From Spirometra erinaceieuropaei (lineage: Eukaryota; Platyhelminthes; Cestoda; Diphyllobothriidea; Diphyllobothriidae), in assembly GCA_902702965.1 (NCBI GenBank), contig CACRXP010000029.1, positions 365,702 through 429,701 of the forward strand: a stretch of DNA of 64,000 nucleotides, given 5' to 3'. Positions 46,140-57,299 of the stretch are shown piece by piece. The translations under genes were made by a program, and so were the position numbers. Position 1 is the first letter of the stretch; the number at the start of each line of letters is the position of its first letter. A model generated the notes under the pieces. It saw only the letters and a list, made by a program, of their open reading frames with translations, was not told the origin of the DNA and did no database searches.

Positions 46140-46790
46140 CTGCCACAGAGATCATTTTTTTGGGATTTACAACTCAAATAATGGGAAATTTTGCGTTACG
46201 TTTTCGTGTAGGACTTGTTTATTGAAGGCCTAAATGTCCACAGATTTGAAACAACTGTGAGAGCTTCGGCACACTACTTGAGTCCGTACGTGTCAACTTA
46301 ATTTTTAAGTCCTACTTCCCTTAATACTATTAACACGCAGCGCAATTAATGGTACCAATACCACACAACATTATTAGTAAAAACGGAGGTTAACTATTCT
46401 TAATGTGCCAATGTTACTAACTTGCGTCGACTCCTACGATCATAAGTCCTATTACTGTTTTTACAATTAGTATTGTTACTGCTGACACAAAAATCGCCAA
46501 TAAGACAATGCTTCTTACTGTTACGGGATGGACTTTAGGTCACAAACAAATAATAATAAAATAAATGCTTTATTTTTTCCCTTTCGGACATATTATTTAA
46601 GCACAGGAAGTACAGAAAGCGGAAACTGCTTTACCACATAAGAAGATATATGTTACCTAGATGACTCCCCTGTTCCACTGTGCAAGCCCGACTTTTACTT
46701 ACGGTCTGTTCCATAACAGCTGTTAACTTGTCTGGCACCTCCAAGCAAGTTTCTTTCATAAGATTATCCCTAAGCTGCTGGGGGATTCCC
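46140..46790. other. unannotated stretch
   Basis: I see no recognisable gene or element. The minus-strand frame at 46631-46816 lies just past the donor of the next exon and is probably intronic. Confidence 0.4.
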
Positions 46791-46797
46791 ACCTTAC

Positions 46798-47074
46798 TGG
46801 GGCACAGTCGATCCATCTGACAGCGCCAAACAAAACGAGTTCGGGACTGTCAATTTGGGCAAAAGAGAAGGCCAGTTAAAATACAAATCCGCAATAATGC
46901 TTGCTCTTCTAATATCTGATATAGCAGATACATCAAATCGTTTCCCCGTGGGAAGTTGATCCATCTTACGGGCGAAATACTTCAGCTCTGTCTTCCAACA
47001 CAGAACGCACAAATGTTTTTCAATATTGCTCGAAGTTGGTCGCCGATCGGTGTAACTGTATTCCCACTTTGGCA
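46798..47074 (-). CDS. candidate internal exon, unknown protein
   Basis: Minus strand. Acceptor 'catacttttctcag' (AG at 47076-47075), 277 bases open in one frame, then a donor 'cccca|gtaagg' (GT at 46797-46796). The peptide begins 'PKWEYSYTDRRPTSSN', has a Cys pair (HLCVLCWK) and continues 'KMDQLPTGKRFDVSAI'. Both splice sites are close to consensus. Its reading phase does not join directly to the exon at 45448-45207 or to that at 54166-53967, so if they share a gene there are undetected exons between. I do not recognise the family. Confidence 0.45.
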
Positions 47075-47079
47075 CTGAG

Positions 47080-48190
47080 AAAAGTATGTTTCTATTACAC
47101 TAAAAATGTTGGACAGCAACAAATGGTGGTCTTTAAGGAGTGCAATGTACGCTGAAGGTTTATTCTCAGATTCTCTCTTCCTCTAAATCTGGTACTATGT
47201 ATAGTCAGACAGCTGGTCAGGTGAAGATGATTTTCATCTCCCGTGATATGGAGATAGCGCATGCATATTCTCTATGCTAGCATAATGCAAGGAGGAGTTT
47301 TGGAATGAGATTTGATGGTTTTATGTGCTGCTTAACGTAAATCTCTCACAACAAAATTTTATGGGACAACTTTACAGTATCTCAAGGGAAAAGATTAAAA
47401 AAATGGATAGCAGAGATGCAAATGCCCCCTTGAATGTCAAAACAACCTATGAACAGCCTTGTGTAATCACGAATGTAAGTGATAATAATACTGTTAATGT
47501 ACTTGGTAACCTTTCTAATATTCCTATCATTAGTAATAGTGTCACTGTTATAGGAGTTATCATCGTTTTCAAGAATACTTGTAGCGTTGTTACCGGTTGG
47601 TAACTTGGGCATTCCACACAATCATTCAGCTGAAGCCTGCGTATTTCGGCTGAAATGTTCATAGTACCTGCCCAGGATTTGTTCCGACATTAAATTCTAA
47701 CCAAATTGCAAAGACTGAGCTTGAAAACCCAAATCATATACATAAACGAAACCACATGCAAGGAAACGAAAACGTTATACAGCAGCACAGAGTCGGTGGA
47801 CTGCCTGTTTCCGTCCATTAAATGAATGCTTGTGCTTTACTAAGATTGCAAATACTAACGCTTTTATCGACAACGTCCCTATTGTTGTCAGTAGTACTTC
47901 TTTTAACGCTAATATTGTCGCCACTACAAGTTCTACTACTACTTCGGTCACTTCTTATACTAATACTACTACTAATATCACTACAACTATTTTCGTTCCA
48001 AACACTATCACTGGCAACCAAGCCATCCGCCAGAGGAAAGCCTTGAACAACAGTGGCACATAGTGTTGCTTCCTATGGTCCAGGCCCCACTGTTTTCTAG
48101 AGACTAGTGAAGAAACTTCAAAACATCCTCTTGGTGAGCTTTTTATGGAACAGTTATAGGCCAGATGTGTTTATTTAGCCCCACCTGAAG
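47080..48190. other. unannotated stretch with ACT-rich low complexity
   Basis: About 47880-48005 is rich in CTA/ACT units; the Thr/Ser/Leu-rich frames here are compositional. Otherwise I see no recognisable gene. Confidence 0.45.
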
Positions 48191-48420
48191 TAAACAAACC
48201 CCAGCCACCTGTGATACGGGACCGGCCGTAGTAGGGGTTTATACAGGTGGAGCCGGGAAACGCACAGGCGACGAGGTCAAGTAGTTCCATACAGACGAAA
48301 AGCTGCTGGGGATGCTCGGTTGTACTCTGAGTGGCTGAGAAATAGTTGTCCTAACCCCTAATCCTAATCACTAACTCCTACCCCTAACCCTAACCCCAGC
48401 AGTATTGTGTCCACCAGTTG
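48150..48420. repeat. repeat with internal TTAGGG-type tract (Rep-T), copy 1
   Basis: It shares 'agtaaacaaaccccagccac', 'gtagtaggggtttatacagg' and 'gcgacgaggtcaagtag' in order with 54838-55080, and partly with 55370-55510. All three contain 'cctaaccctaacccc'-type units, here at about 48352-48400. Confidence 0.65.
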
Positions 48421-48426
48421 GGACTA

Positions 48427-49420
48427 CAGTAGATGTGCTAACTCATGAAATGTCAACCAAAATTTCGAAATTCGTTCTCGTTTCGAAAAGATAAATTAAG
48501 TAGTGTTGTAAAACTAATCATGATGCAGCATAAATCTATAATGATCCAGTTACCTCAGGGTGTCGGCTTTTAAAAGAACTTATTTTCGGCTGCATGCAAG
48601 ATCTATACTCTGCAAAAAATGACTACTTATGTAGCATGCAATTTTCTCATTGATTTTCGATGTCCTTGACAATTAAATTATATTTCATGGAAAACATGCA
48701 TAAAAATATTCATTCTTTTACTTATTCGGTAGTAAATCACGTCTTCTTCCAATTTCCTACTCAAAAGAAGAGTATAATTCGGTTTTAAAAAAGTTTCTAA
48801 TTGTGAGATTTTTTATTGCCGTTAAATGGTCGTTCATGAAACGTCATGTATCTGCATTAACGAATGTGGCTTGTAAAGTTAACAATATTGCTCAAATCCA
48901 CTGCTTAATTTTATGAACCTCATATGGTCTCCTCTTAACACCGTAGAGAAATGCATGGTTTTCCGTACACGGAAAATATACAGCTTGTAGTTTTGAAACC
49001 CTGAATGCAAGTGTAACAGCAGGGCGGGCTCAAAATTATTCGGGAATTAGAAAAGTTTTTAAAACCGAATTATACTCTTCTTTTGAGTATGAAATTAGAA
49101 GAAGACGTGATTTTCTACCGAATAAGTAAAAGACTGGATATTTTTATGCACGTTTTCCATGAAATATAATTGAATTTTCAAGGGCATCGGAAATAAATGA
49201 AAAAATTGCATACCACTTAAGTAGTCATTTTTTGCAGAGTATAGATCTTGCATGCAGCCGCAAATAAGTTCGTTCGAAAGCCGACACGCTGAGGTAACTA
49301 GATCATTGTGGATTTATGCTGCATCATGATTAGTTTTACAACACTACTTACTTTATCTTTTCGAAACGAGAACGCCTTTCGAAATTTTGGTTGACATTTC
49401 ATGAGTTAGCACATCTACTG
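48427..49420. mobile_element. large fold-back MITE (FB-MITE), best-preserved copy
   Basis: 994 bp, with 'cagtagatgtgctaactcat' on the left and its exact complement 'atgagttagcacatctactg' on the right. TA flanks both ends (48425-48426 and 49421-49422). The arms are long and similar throughout. No open frame. A Tc1/mariner-type transposase would be the expected mover, given the CAGT-type ends and TA target. Confidence 0.8.
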
Positions 49421-49424
49421 TACA

Positions 49425-50480
49425 TAACGAATTAACGAAGTAATTAAATCAGACACTTTTCCTATGGCCAAATTACTTAGGCAAGCTTTGAAGCAGGCTT
49501 AAGCAGTTTGATGAAGCACATGCTACTGAGCGGTTTTTTGCGGTTATTTTACACTAGTGACCTTAAGAATCGCATTTAAAAACCGACCTGGTGAAACAAT
49601 GATCACCGCGGAGAGGTGACCTAGAACCATCGAGTCTGGACTGAAACGCTGCAGTTGGATGCAAAAATCGAAGAGAAGGTCGATGAACTTTCTGCCCATC
49701 GGGAAGGTGAACCACAGTTGGGTTTGTTCGAGGACGAACTGAGTGGGAAGATGGAGTGTCTTTGTTTGTTCATTGACGTAGAAACTGAATATTAGGCAGG
49801 CGGCCTAAGTGAACGGAAAGACCAATAAATTGGAGGGAGAGGGGCGAATAATAATAATAATAATAAAGTCTTACCTATCTGACACCTGCTGTTGCACGCC
49901 CGGGCGCAGTGTGAATTTGGGAAACCCTTGAAGCACTGTTTGTGTGCAGACCACAAATGGTACTGACCCTGGATGGCTATTCTCGTCGAGCATTTAGCGA
50001 CTTCTGGCATGGCATTTTTGATTAATTACCTTACCGAGAAGGCGGGGAGACTGGGTCGGTCCCCGTCATCCGCCGGCCTCGCCTGGCTCCAGACAGTTAT
50101 GAATTGGCCTGGAGATTCGTTAAGAGACTTGCAGCAATCAACCCGCCCTCTCGTCCACTCGCATTTCCCGACAACTGCAGGCCAACCGTTCTAACAGAGA
50201 CTTTACACGCCAGCTGAGGGCTGGGCCCTTAGCCTGTCGCAGACCCTCGTTAAAGAAATAGCCCACGTATTTGCACACGCCACTGTAGCTCAAAAATCAC
50301 AGACCTAAATGTGCGCTCGAAGTTAGCATTCCCCGCGTTCACATTTGGTCATCTTAGCGTCGTTGCCTACTGGTCGGCGCATTGGCTGTAACCACACGGT
50401 CATGCCTAGACTGCCGTAAGTTTGTTCAAAATTTGTGATTCACCTTGCGGTCGCATTACAATTATATAATATATCTAAGT
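49425..50480. other. unannotated stretch with short AAT microsatellite
   Basis: An (AAT)n run lies at about 49848-49865. No gene or element is recognised otherwise; the 73-codon frame at 49973-50194 has no motif. Confidence 0.45.
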
Positions 50481-50489
50481 CAATTGTGA

Positions 50490-50690
50490 AAAATCTACGT
50501 CATCTGTGGCATTAGAACCGACGACAGCGTAGGCAAGGCTTGAGTACAGCGAACATTATAATCACCTGAGGTAGAGGCCCCAATGATAGTCGGACTAATG
50601 CAACGTCTGGTGTCCACCAAATCTGATACAATCTGACTACCCAAGCAAGATTTCATAAGTAAACTAAGTAAAATCCACCAGATTACTATT
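50490..50690 (-). mobile_element. SINE-A, diverged copy
   Basis: It follows the order of 41392-41640 ('gcttgagtacagcgaacatt', 'atgcaacgtctggtgtccac', 'cccaagcaagatttcataag'), but the B box is destroyed. Confidence 0.6.
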
Positions 50691-50699
50691 ACAGATTTC

Positions 50700-50945
50700 T
50701 GTTGCTATTTTCGATTAGGAAGGATTACTTAGACGCTGCTGTAATATTGATTATCTTGCGGCATAATCCTATAATATTTCGGACTCGGCAGGATGTCAGG
50801 CTTTGAATGTGCCGCTGTTCAATCTCCTGTAGAAACGGCATTCGGTAAAAAATGATTACGCAAGCAGCATGCATTTTACCATTGATTTTAGATGTCCTTG
50901 TAAATTCAAATATATTTCATAGAAAACATAAGCGAAAATAGGCTT
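50700..50945. repeat. old fold-back element, left part only
   Basis: 'gattaggaaggattacttag' and the following 200 bp align with 8160-8370 and, more loosely, with the young copies. The right part is missing. Confidence 0.5.
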
Positions 50946-50949
50946 TCCA

Positions 50950-51855
50950 TCAGTCGTTTGATAAATAATTGCATCATCTCCATGACAACGTGGAGACTGA
51001 CGGTGTTTAGTCTTCAGCGACCGTTTAGACTCTCTTATTCTAATGCTGAATTGCATTGAACGAAGTAACCCTTTACAATGGGATTTTCTGTGATCTGGGA
51101 TCAGATCAGGCAGTGAACATCTGCTTCGTCCAATACCGACGGCTGATACATTTATTTCCCATTGAATGTTGCCATCAACGTTCGGACGTGCTTCGTTAGT
51201 GCTCCAACCAGTACGTGTTCTTAAATAATTGCATAAAAGCATGAGCCAGCTGGAAAAGGAGGCTTTATACCTGGCAGAAGCGTTGGTGGACTTACCTCAA
51301 AGCAGCCCGACTGAACTAATGCGACTCTGTCTTCGGCAGGCAACTCAGCAAATCCCGGTATTTTCTTTGCAAAGCGCACAACATCCTGCATTATTTCGTT
51401 GAAGCGCTGTTGGAAGACCGTAAGGCAGCTTGTTTGTACCCCGAAGGCCGAAGCTGCATAAGATTTTCCCTCCTATGACAATAAATGTAGAATTCTTTTG
51501 TAGGGCGAGGCTAAACAGACAAATACTACTGCTACTCGACACAAGCGACGCCATATTAGCTATGCTTCATAATACCGAATGTGCCCTAGACTTTGTGATA
51601 GTGTTGTCGCTACTTTTGAAAATATTTCTACTGAAATCTATGCTTTTTCCTTAAGAATACCATGGTAACAATGCCCGAACAATTTCTTGTAAAACGTGCT
51701 CGAGACTTTTGCCATGAAATACATAACTAGGTAGTTACTAGGCGCAGTTTCAATGGCCTTCTGACCACAGACAGTGTTGCCAAGCTGGAAATGGCCAGGC
51801 CAATAGTTTACACCATTACCGACCATTGTATGAAGTTCCGTCGCATCAACAGGAA
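50950..51855. other. unannotated stretch
   Basis: I see no recognisable gene or element. The minus-strand frames at 50856-51242 and 51638-52039 lack motifs; the second is antisense to the mariner. Confidence 0.4.
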
Positions 51856-51863
51856 GTCTGGTA

Positions 51864-53805
51864 GTGGAAAAACAATCAAAGTTTGAACCCATCGACCTTA
51901 TAAGGGCTGTCCGGGATCGTATTTTTTGGAATACAGTTCGGATCATTAGGAAGATGGGTCTGGAGCTTGAGATGTCGGAACATACGTTTAGGAATGTTGT
52001 AAAAAATGACCTGAAGGCTAGGTCAAGGGCTGGGACCAAGATACATCTCGTTAGATGTTCTTATAAGTAGGAGACCTGAAGAGAGTGTCCGAAGAAACGT
52101 CTACCGGAGAAAAACCTGTTCTGGACAATACACGAACTTTGCTAGTTTCATACCCCTACAACAAAAACGAACTCTAGTCCGATGTTTGGTACGAAGAGCT
52201 AGAAATATTTGCTCAAGAGATAGTATCGAGGAGCAACTTAGAAAAATCCAGGACTTCCTTCGCGAAAACGGGTGCCCGGACAGGTTTGTTGCTAAGCGTA
52301 TTGCCGAACGATCGGTAAAAGCTGCCACACCAATTGTCGAAAAGAAAACTCTGTTCGCCAAAGGTCCTTTTTAAGGGGACGTTGAGAGTGAACTCCTAAA
52401 GAGATGCCTTGATCAAGCTGTCTCGCGAAACTTCCCAGCGATAAGGGTCCAAGTATCCTTCTCCTCTAACCCTATTTTACGCGGAGAAGGTAGGGATAAG
52501 TTGCCAACCCAGGCCATTTCAATGTGCATTTATTCCTTCACTTGCTCCTGTGGAGCAGGTTGTATTGGTCGCACAAGTCGGCCCTTATCCAAGATAACAC
52601 AGGAACACCTTCTCGCATGACTGGGAAAAGGCGGAACGAGGGGCATAAGCAGCGCCATTCCCGCGCATGTTGCCGATTCCGGACATCAAGGTAGACCCCA
52701 AAGAAGTTTTTCGTGTGATCTATAAGGTCCAATCGAGCTATCCTAAACTACTGGGCCAGGGCCTGTTAGCAACAGCAGAGGCGGTCGCCATCATGTTGCG
52801 AAAACCAATATTGTGCGTACAGAAGAACCACTTTCAGACAGTGCTCGAAGGTCGATTAACGGGCAACTCCCCCCGCGCTCTTCTGCTTTCACTCCGCCCC
52901 TTACAGTGACTGCTATAACCATTCCCCCACATTCCCACATTCGGCCTGTGTTTTAAGGCAAACTTTGGTCAATTTTTCTTATCACTGACATTTTTTACTT
53001 CTACCCCGTTTCCATATAACTGCACTGGCTCGACGAGAATTTATCGAAAGCCACATATGCTCGCCACCTCGTTTTCTGATTACTGCTATGGGAATTTTCG
53101 CAACTCTAAAACATCTCGTTTCTGAGGCTGTGAAATAGAAGAGACGGGAAAGAAGTAAGAAAATCTCACGCATCCTCAAGAAGGGACCACGCATGGTGCT
53201 CTACGCCGACGAAAAACTCATCACGATTGATTTGGTTTCCAGCAGTGAAACAGACCCCTACATAAGCCCTCTGGATGTTAACAAGGTATCTGAGAATGGT
53301 AAGTACAAGTTTCAAATCAAATGTCCTACGTCTGTGATAGTCCCTGGCCTGATTGCCTCAGACGGAAAAGTCATGCCACCTGTTTTTATCAAAGCCGAGT
53401 CCAAGTAAACGCAAACGTGTGCCTGAATGTTCTTCAGAAGCATGACAGTTCTTGGATAGGTTCTAGTTATACTCCAGATGAAACTGTGGTCTTCCAGCAA
53501 GATGATGCGCCTCCGCCTTCGCCATAGAAGACACCGAAGTGGTTGGAAGACCACATGTCTTATTTCTGGCCCCAGGGTATGTGACCACCATCCGCACTAA
53601 CCTTAAATCCCTTCGACTACAGCATTTGGGTGTGTGTCGAAGGCAAGACCTACAATATGCCTCACAACAGCATTGACGTCACAAAGGTCTCCATTGCTAG
53701 AGAGTCGAACTAGATGTCATCAGGTTACAGCAGGAACACGTGCGCCAAGTTCAGACCGAGAATCGAAGAAGTCATATCTTACAATGGCTTTCATACTGAA
53801 TAGTT
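51864..53805 (+). pseudogene. mariner transposase (DD37D, maT-like), split by a PLE-3 insertion
   Basis: The N-terminal DNA-binding part is at 51864-52052 ('RIIRKMGLELEMSEHTFRNV', 'KNDLKARSRAGTKIHLV'). After the PLE-3 insertion the frame resumes at 53114 ('HLVSEAVK', a stop, then 'KRRERSKKISRILKKG'). The first catalytic Asp is in 'YADEK' (53208-53210), the second in 'FQQDDAP' (53501-53503), the third in 'LNPFDYSIW' (53615-53617). The 114 bases between the last two leave 37 residues between them, as in the maT group. A frameshift near 53405 and several stops break it. Such transposases cut and paste elements at TA targets. Terminal repeats were not located. Confidence 0.8.
52053..53110 (+). 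mobile_element. PLE-3, 5'-truncated, inserted in the mariner
   Basis: It is flanked by perfect copies of ACATCTCGTT (52043-52052 and 53111-53120). Joining the mariner across one copy restores the HLVSEAVK reading, so the insertion is exactly defined at 1058 bp. It starts in the RT thumb ('RRARNICSRDSIEEQLRKI', 'LRENGCPDRFVAKRI') and runs through the GIY-YIG part ('CIYSFTCSCGAGCIGRTSRP', about 52533-52592) and 'EVFRVIYKVQSSYPKLLGQ'. The tail has 'cgacgagaatttatcgaaag' near 53030-53050. A TAA near 52372 and later frameshifts break the coding part. Confidence 0.85.
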
Positions 53806-53966
53806 CCTCTCTAATAGGAATTTTGAGTTTTTTGCGTAAAACACGTCTCTTTCTCCAGTTAGCCGTCCTTGACCTGGGTCAGGATATTGTTCAGATCATT
53901 CAAATTACAAAATTTGCGGTCGAATACGGTATTTGGGCATAAAAATAGATCATTACGGCTGCTCAC

Positions 53967-54166
53967 CTCCCAACGTGCAACTCCAAAGAGCCTCTTCATG
54001 GTATCCTCGTTGTCTGCCAATATCTCCTGTCCCGACCTTCGATAGGTGGCGTTTGTGAAATGTGACTTAAAGGAGTCATAGAAGGCACTTTCTATGGTAC
54101 GCAGGATCTCCGCAAGAAATGCGCCTCCGTTTGATTGGGATTTCTTTGGCGTCTTCTGATTGGTGC
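53967..54166 (-). CDS. candidate internal exon, unknown protein
   Basis: Minus strand. Acceptor 'gttgatcacctcag' (AG at 54168-54167), 200 bases open, then a near-perfect donor 'gggag|gtgagc' (GT at 53966-53965). The peptide starts 'TNQKTPKKSQSNGG', then a likely helical region ('FLAEILRTIESAFYDSFK') and ends 'MKRLFGVARWE'. It has no similarity to the transposons here, and its splice sites are the best pair on the minus strand. I cannot name the family. Its end phase is 0, while the next candidate exon at 47074 starts with a split codon, so other exons would be needed between them. Confidence 0.5.
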
Positions 54167-54199
54167 CTGAGGTGATCAACGGACTTCGAGGTTCCTACA

Positions 54200-54830
54200 G
54201 GAAAGGATGATCATATGATGCTTTATCAGTCTATGAAATCGAAAACATTGATTCTTACTCCGACACATGATTTGTTAGATTTTGACATATCTGTTAAATT
54301 GGTTAATGGAAAATAAGACCTCAGAATTATCAAGGAGGTTAAAAAAGAATTAATGAACTTCTGGACGGACCTGCTTTTATTTCACCTACCATGACTGGCA
54401 AATTTATGACGGTCATGTCAGTACGACCGACTCAATTGTGTGTACAGTCAATTCACTGACCCTCGAGCTACGGTGCTCCGATGGAGGGTAGTGTCGTGGG
54501 TCGCACCTCATCTAGGTCGTCGGGTTTTTCGTAGTTGGGTCAGAAGAATAACGTAGATCTGCAAAAACACCTATCGAACGTGCCAACAAAAACCTCAAGA
54601 GTTTCCCGTCATGTAAGACTGCTTCTTGACATAATTCATGGAAATTATTTTCCCAACGGGCAAGACCCCTTGAGTCAGATGCCCTTAGAGGACAAAAAAC
54701 ACCAACGACTTTTGAGTGTGTGACTCATTGCTGTGAGGAGTTAGTCAGCTAAATCAATGTCGCATCTGGAGTTATCAAAGTTTACTTAGGTTAACCTAAC
54801 TTACTCACTGTTGTTAGACATAACTGGGTC
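54200..54830. other. unannotated stretch with SINE-A-like fragment
   Basis: 'cgtagttgggtcagaagaat' and 'ctgcaaaaacacctatcgaa' near 54530-54580 resemble 41695-41755 beside SINE-A. No gene recognised. Confidence 0.4.
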
Positions 54831-54837
54831 AGATGTG

Positions 54838-55080
54838 ACTATGTAGCCCCACGGGAAGTAAGCAAACCCCAGCCACATGTAATAAGGGACCGATGGTAGT
54901 AGGGGTTTTTACAGGTGGGGCCGGGGGGCGCACAGACGACGAAGTCAAGTAGTTCTACACAAAGGAAAAACTATTGGAAATGCGTGGTTGCAACTTGAGT
55001 GGTTGAGAAATAGTTGCCCAAACCCTAACCCTAGCCGTATTGTGCCCATCAGGTGCGACTACATAGGCACAACTTACCAG
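54838..55080. repeat. Rep-T, copy 2
   Basis: Same order as at 48150-48420, with 'aaccctaaccctagccgtat' near 55020-55040. Confidence 0.65.
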
Positions 55081-55369
55081 ACCGGCTGACAACTATTCAA
55101 CTCAGCTTGTCTGCGCATATGTGTCAACATCGACTGATAGAAGCCGACGAGATCGGAAACTGCCAAGACACTGTCGCCAACTCGGTTTACTCTTTGGTGC
55201 CCGGTTTATCTAGCCTCACTTTTTGTTGACTCGTCGCGGACGGCGGCATCTCTTCAGACTTAAACTTCTAAAACGACGGTTCTAGAAAGAGCCATTCACT
55301 GTGTAAAATGGACACTGGTGGATCATATCGGAGTTAAAGTCTCCTCAGGCGGGTGTGGTCTTTGTCTGG

Positions 55370-55510
55370 CTACAGGGGGGGGGCAGGGAACGCACAGGCG
55401 ACGAGGTCAAGTAGTTGTATGCAAAGGATAAATAGTTGGGAATGCGCGGTTTTACTTTGGGTGGTTGAAAAATAGTTGTTCTAACCCCTAACCCTAACCC
55501 CTGACTACAT
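55370..55510. repeat. Rep-T, partial copy 3
   Basis: It begins within the shared 'cacaggcgacgaggtcaagt' segment and ends in 'acccctaaccctaacccctg' (about 55485-55505). Confidence 0.65.
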
Positions 55511-55883
55511 TATACCCTTCTGTGCGCATAAGACCGGCTTTCGGAGCCTGATGGCAGTCGCCGCTGCGGTTGCTAGCAGACGCTGACCCACTGAATTAGG
55601 GTAGTTTGGTGGGGCCTTGTAAATCACACGTAAGGCTTCGTTAGAGTCTGTACAATGCCCGGAACCAACAGTGCTGCCTATGCTTTCAATTCAGCCTTTC
55701 CTCAACTACAACGGGAGATGTTCGCGCCTACTCGCGAGACCAGTATAAGCTGCTCTACAAGAACATGTTGAGGGATAACTACACATAGACGTGGTCTAAA
55801 ATGGCAACCTATCCATACCTTCTCCGTAAAACCACGGGGTTGACCGAAAACTGCAGATAGATGCGAACACGCGAGTGCTAGGA

Positions 55884-56766
55884 AGCAGTTTAGAAGAAGA
55901 TGTGATCACCGGAGCAACAAGTTAATTGCTCTGACGCTCCAGACTCTCATTCAAACTCATCATCGGGGCAGGCGCAGATACGATTAGTGGAGGCACAAAG
56001 ATTGCAGTATTTATAGTAGGTAGCTGCTGTGGGACCACATACGCACTATCGTTAACAGTTCTCGCAATCACCGCAAGAGAGCTCTTTCGTAAAGGAGAAC
56101 GCCTCGTAGTGGAACGTCTGGAGTCGTTTATCGGATCTGGTGCAGTTGCGGAGGCAGGAACGTACGTTGGGGAAACTGGGAGATCCGGACGCTCCCGGTC
56201 GAGCGCGCATCAGCAGTGGAGAGAAAAAACGATAACTCTCAGGTGGTGGATCATTCCATGGGACCCGGCCATATTTTAAAGTTTCAAGAGGCCGAAATCT
56301 TCGCAAGGGGTGACAACCGCGTGAGCCGCGAGCTGGTCGAACCATGCTTTTTAGGCCCGCAATCCATCTGCAAGCGCAATGACCTCCATATTCGGTGCTG
56401 AGGCATTCCTTGGGTAGAGGAATCAGTCGCGTGGGGAGGGCGCAGGCGAGTAGAAATCCCAGTGGCAGCGGGCCGAATGGCCGAGTAATCATCATGCCAA
56501 CATCCAACATGCATGATGAAATTGCGGCAATTACCGACTCGGACTGACAAGCCATCACCGTATCAATTATGAACCCCAGCGGTGATCGCGAAAGCTTTTA
56601 ATTATACTGCGCAGGTGATCCCATGGGAGCTACGTAGAATAAATACTGCAGTCTTTGTGCCTCCACGACCTTAATCGGAGACTCTCTCTAATGCTGGGTT
56701 CGAGTGAAGATCCGAAACCTCTGGCCAATAAACCTCTTGTTCCAGTGATCGCATCTTCTTCTTTTG
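55884..56766 (+). mobile_element. PLE-2 copy with inverted ends
   Basis: The left tail (55884-55980) is in minus orientation. The coding part (56090-56580) is in plus orientation, starting within the GIY-YIG domain ('gtctggagtcgtttatcgga') and including 'EIFARGDNRVSRELVEPCF'. The right tail (56690-56766) is in plus orientation, with a degenerate core (CTAATGC in place of CTGATGA). Frameshifted and inactive. Confidence 0.7.
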
Positions 56767-56779
56767 GTTGAGGATTCTC

Positions 56780-57290
56780 GTCGCTGGGAAGGTTTGTAAA
56801 ACAGCCTGTTTAGGGCGTCTTCTCGGAATTCACTCGCTGGGTCCCCATAAAGAGGGACTTTGAGGACTTGGCGGGTACCTCTGTAATATCCTTTGCAGGG
56901 TAGCAGTTCTCGCGAAACGGGTTCTGGATCTTATACGTTCCTCCTCGGCGTTGAATGTGAATAGATTTTTTTAGCCAGTGGCACCAAACAACGGACCAGA
57001 TTGCGCTTCCACTGAGGGAGTATGAACGTACAGAAGTGTATATATTGTTCAGACCAAGTTTTCTTTCAATATAGGCTCCTTCCAAAGCTACCGTCAGAAC
57101 TTCTGCTTAGAAAGACGTCTACGAAATAGAGCAAATCTGATGTTTCCACCACCGCTGTAAACTTGACCAATGAATGTACCTGAGTTACAGCATTGACAAA
57201 ACTAGGAAGTTTAAATAATACCAGAAGGTCGGGTCTTCGCAGGAACGCGAATGCCAAACGACCTACGAGGCATGAGTTCGAGTGGACCTC
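56780..57290 (-). pseudogene. PLE reverse transcriptase C-terminal remnant (PLE-3-like)
   Basis: Minus strand: 'RRPDLLVLFKLPSFVNAV' (thumb, usually KPSFLD), 'YFVDVFLSRSSDGSFGRSLY', then in another frame 'NPFRENCYPAKDI' (usually LRENGYP). It abuts the PLE-2 copy at 56766 tail to tail. Broken by at least two frameshifts. Confidence 0.6.
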
Positions 57291-57299
57291 GTTCCCTAC

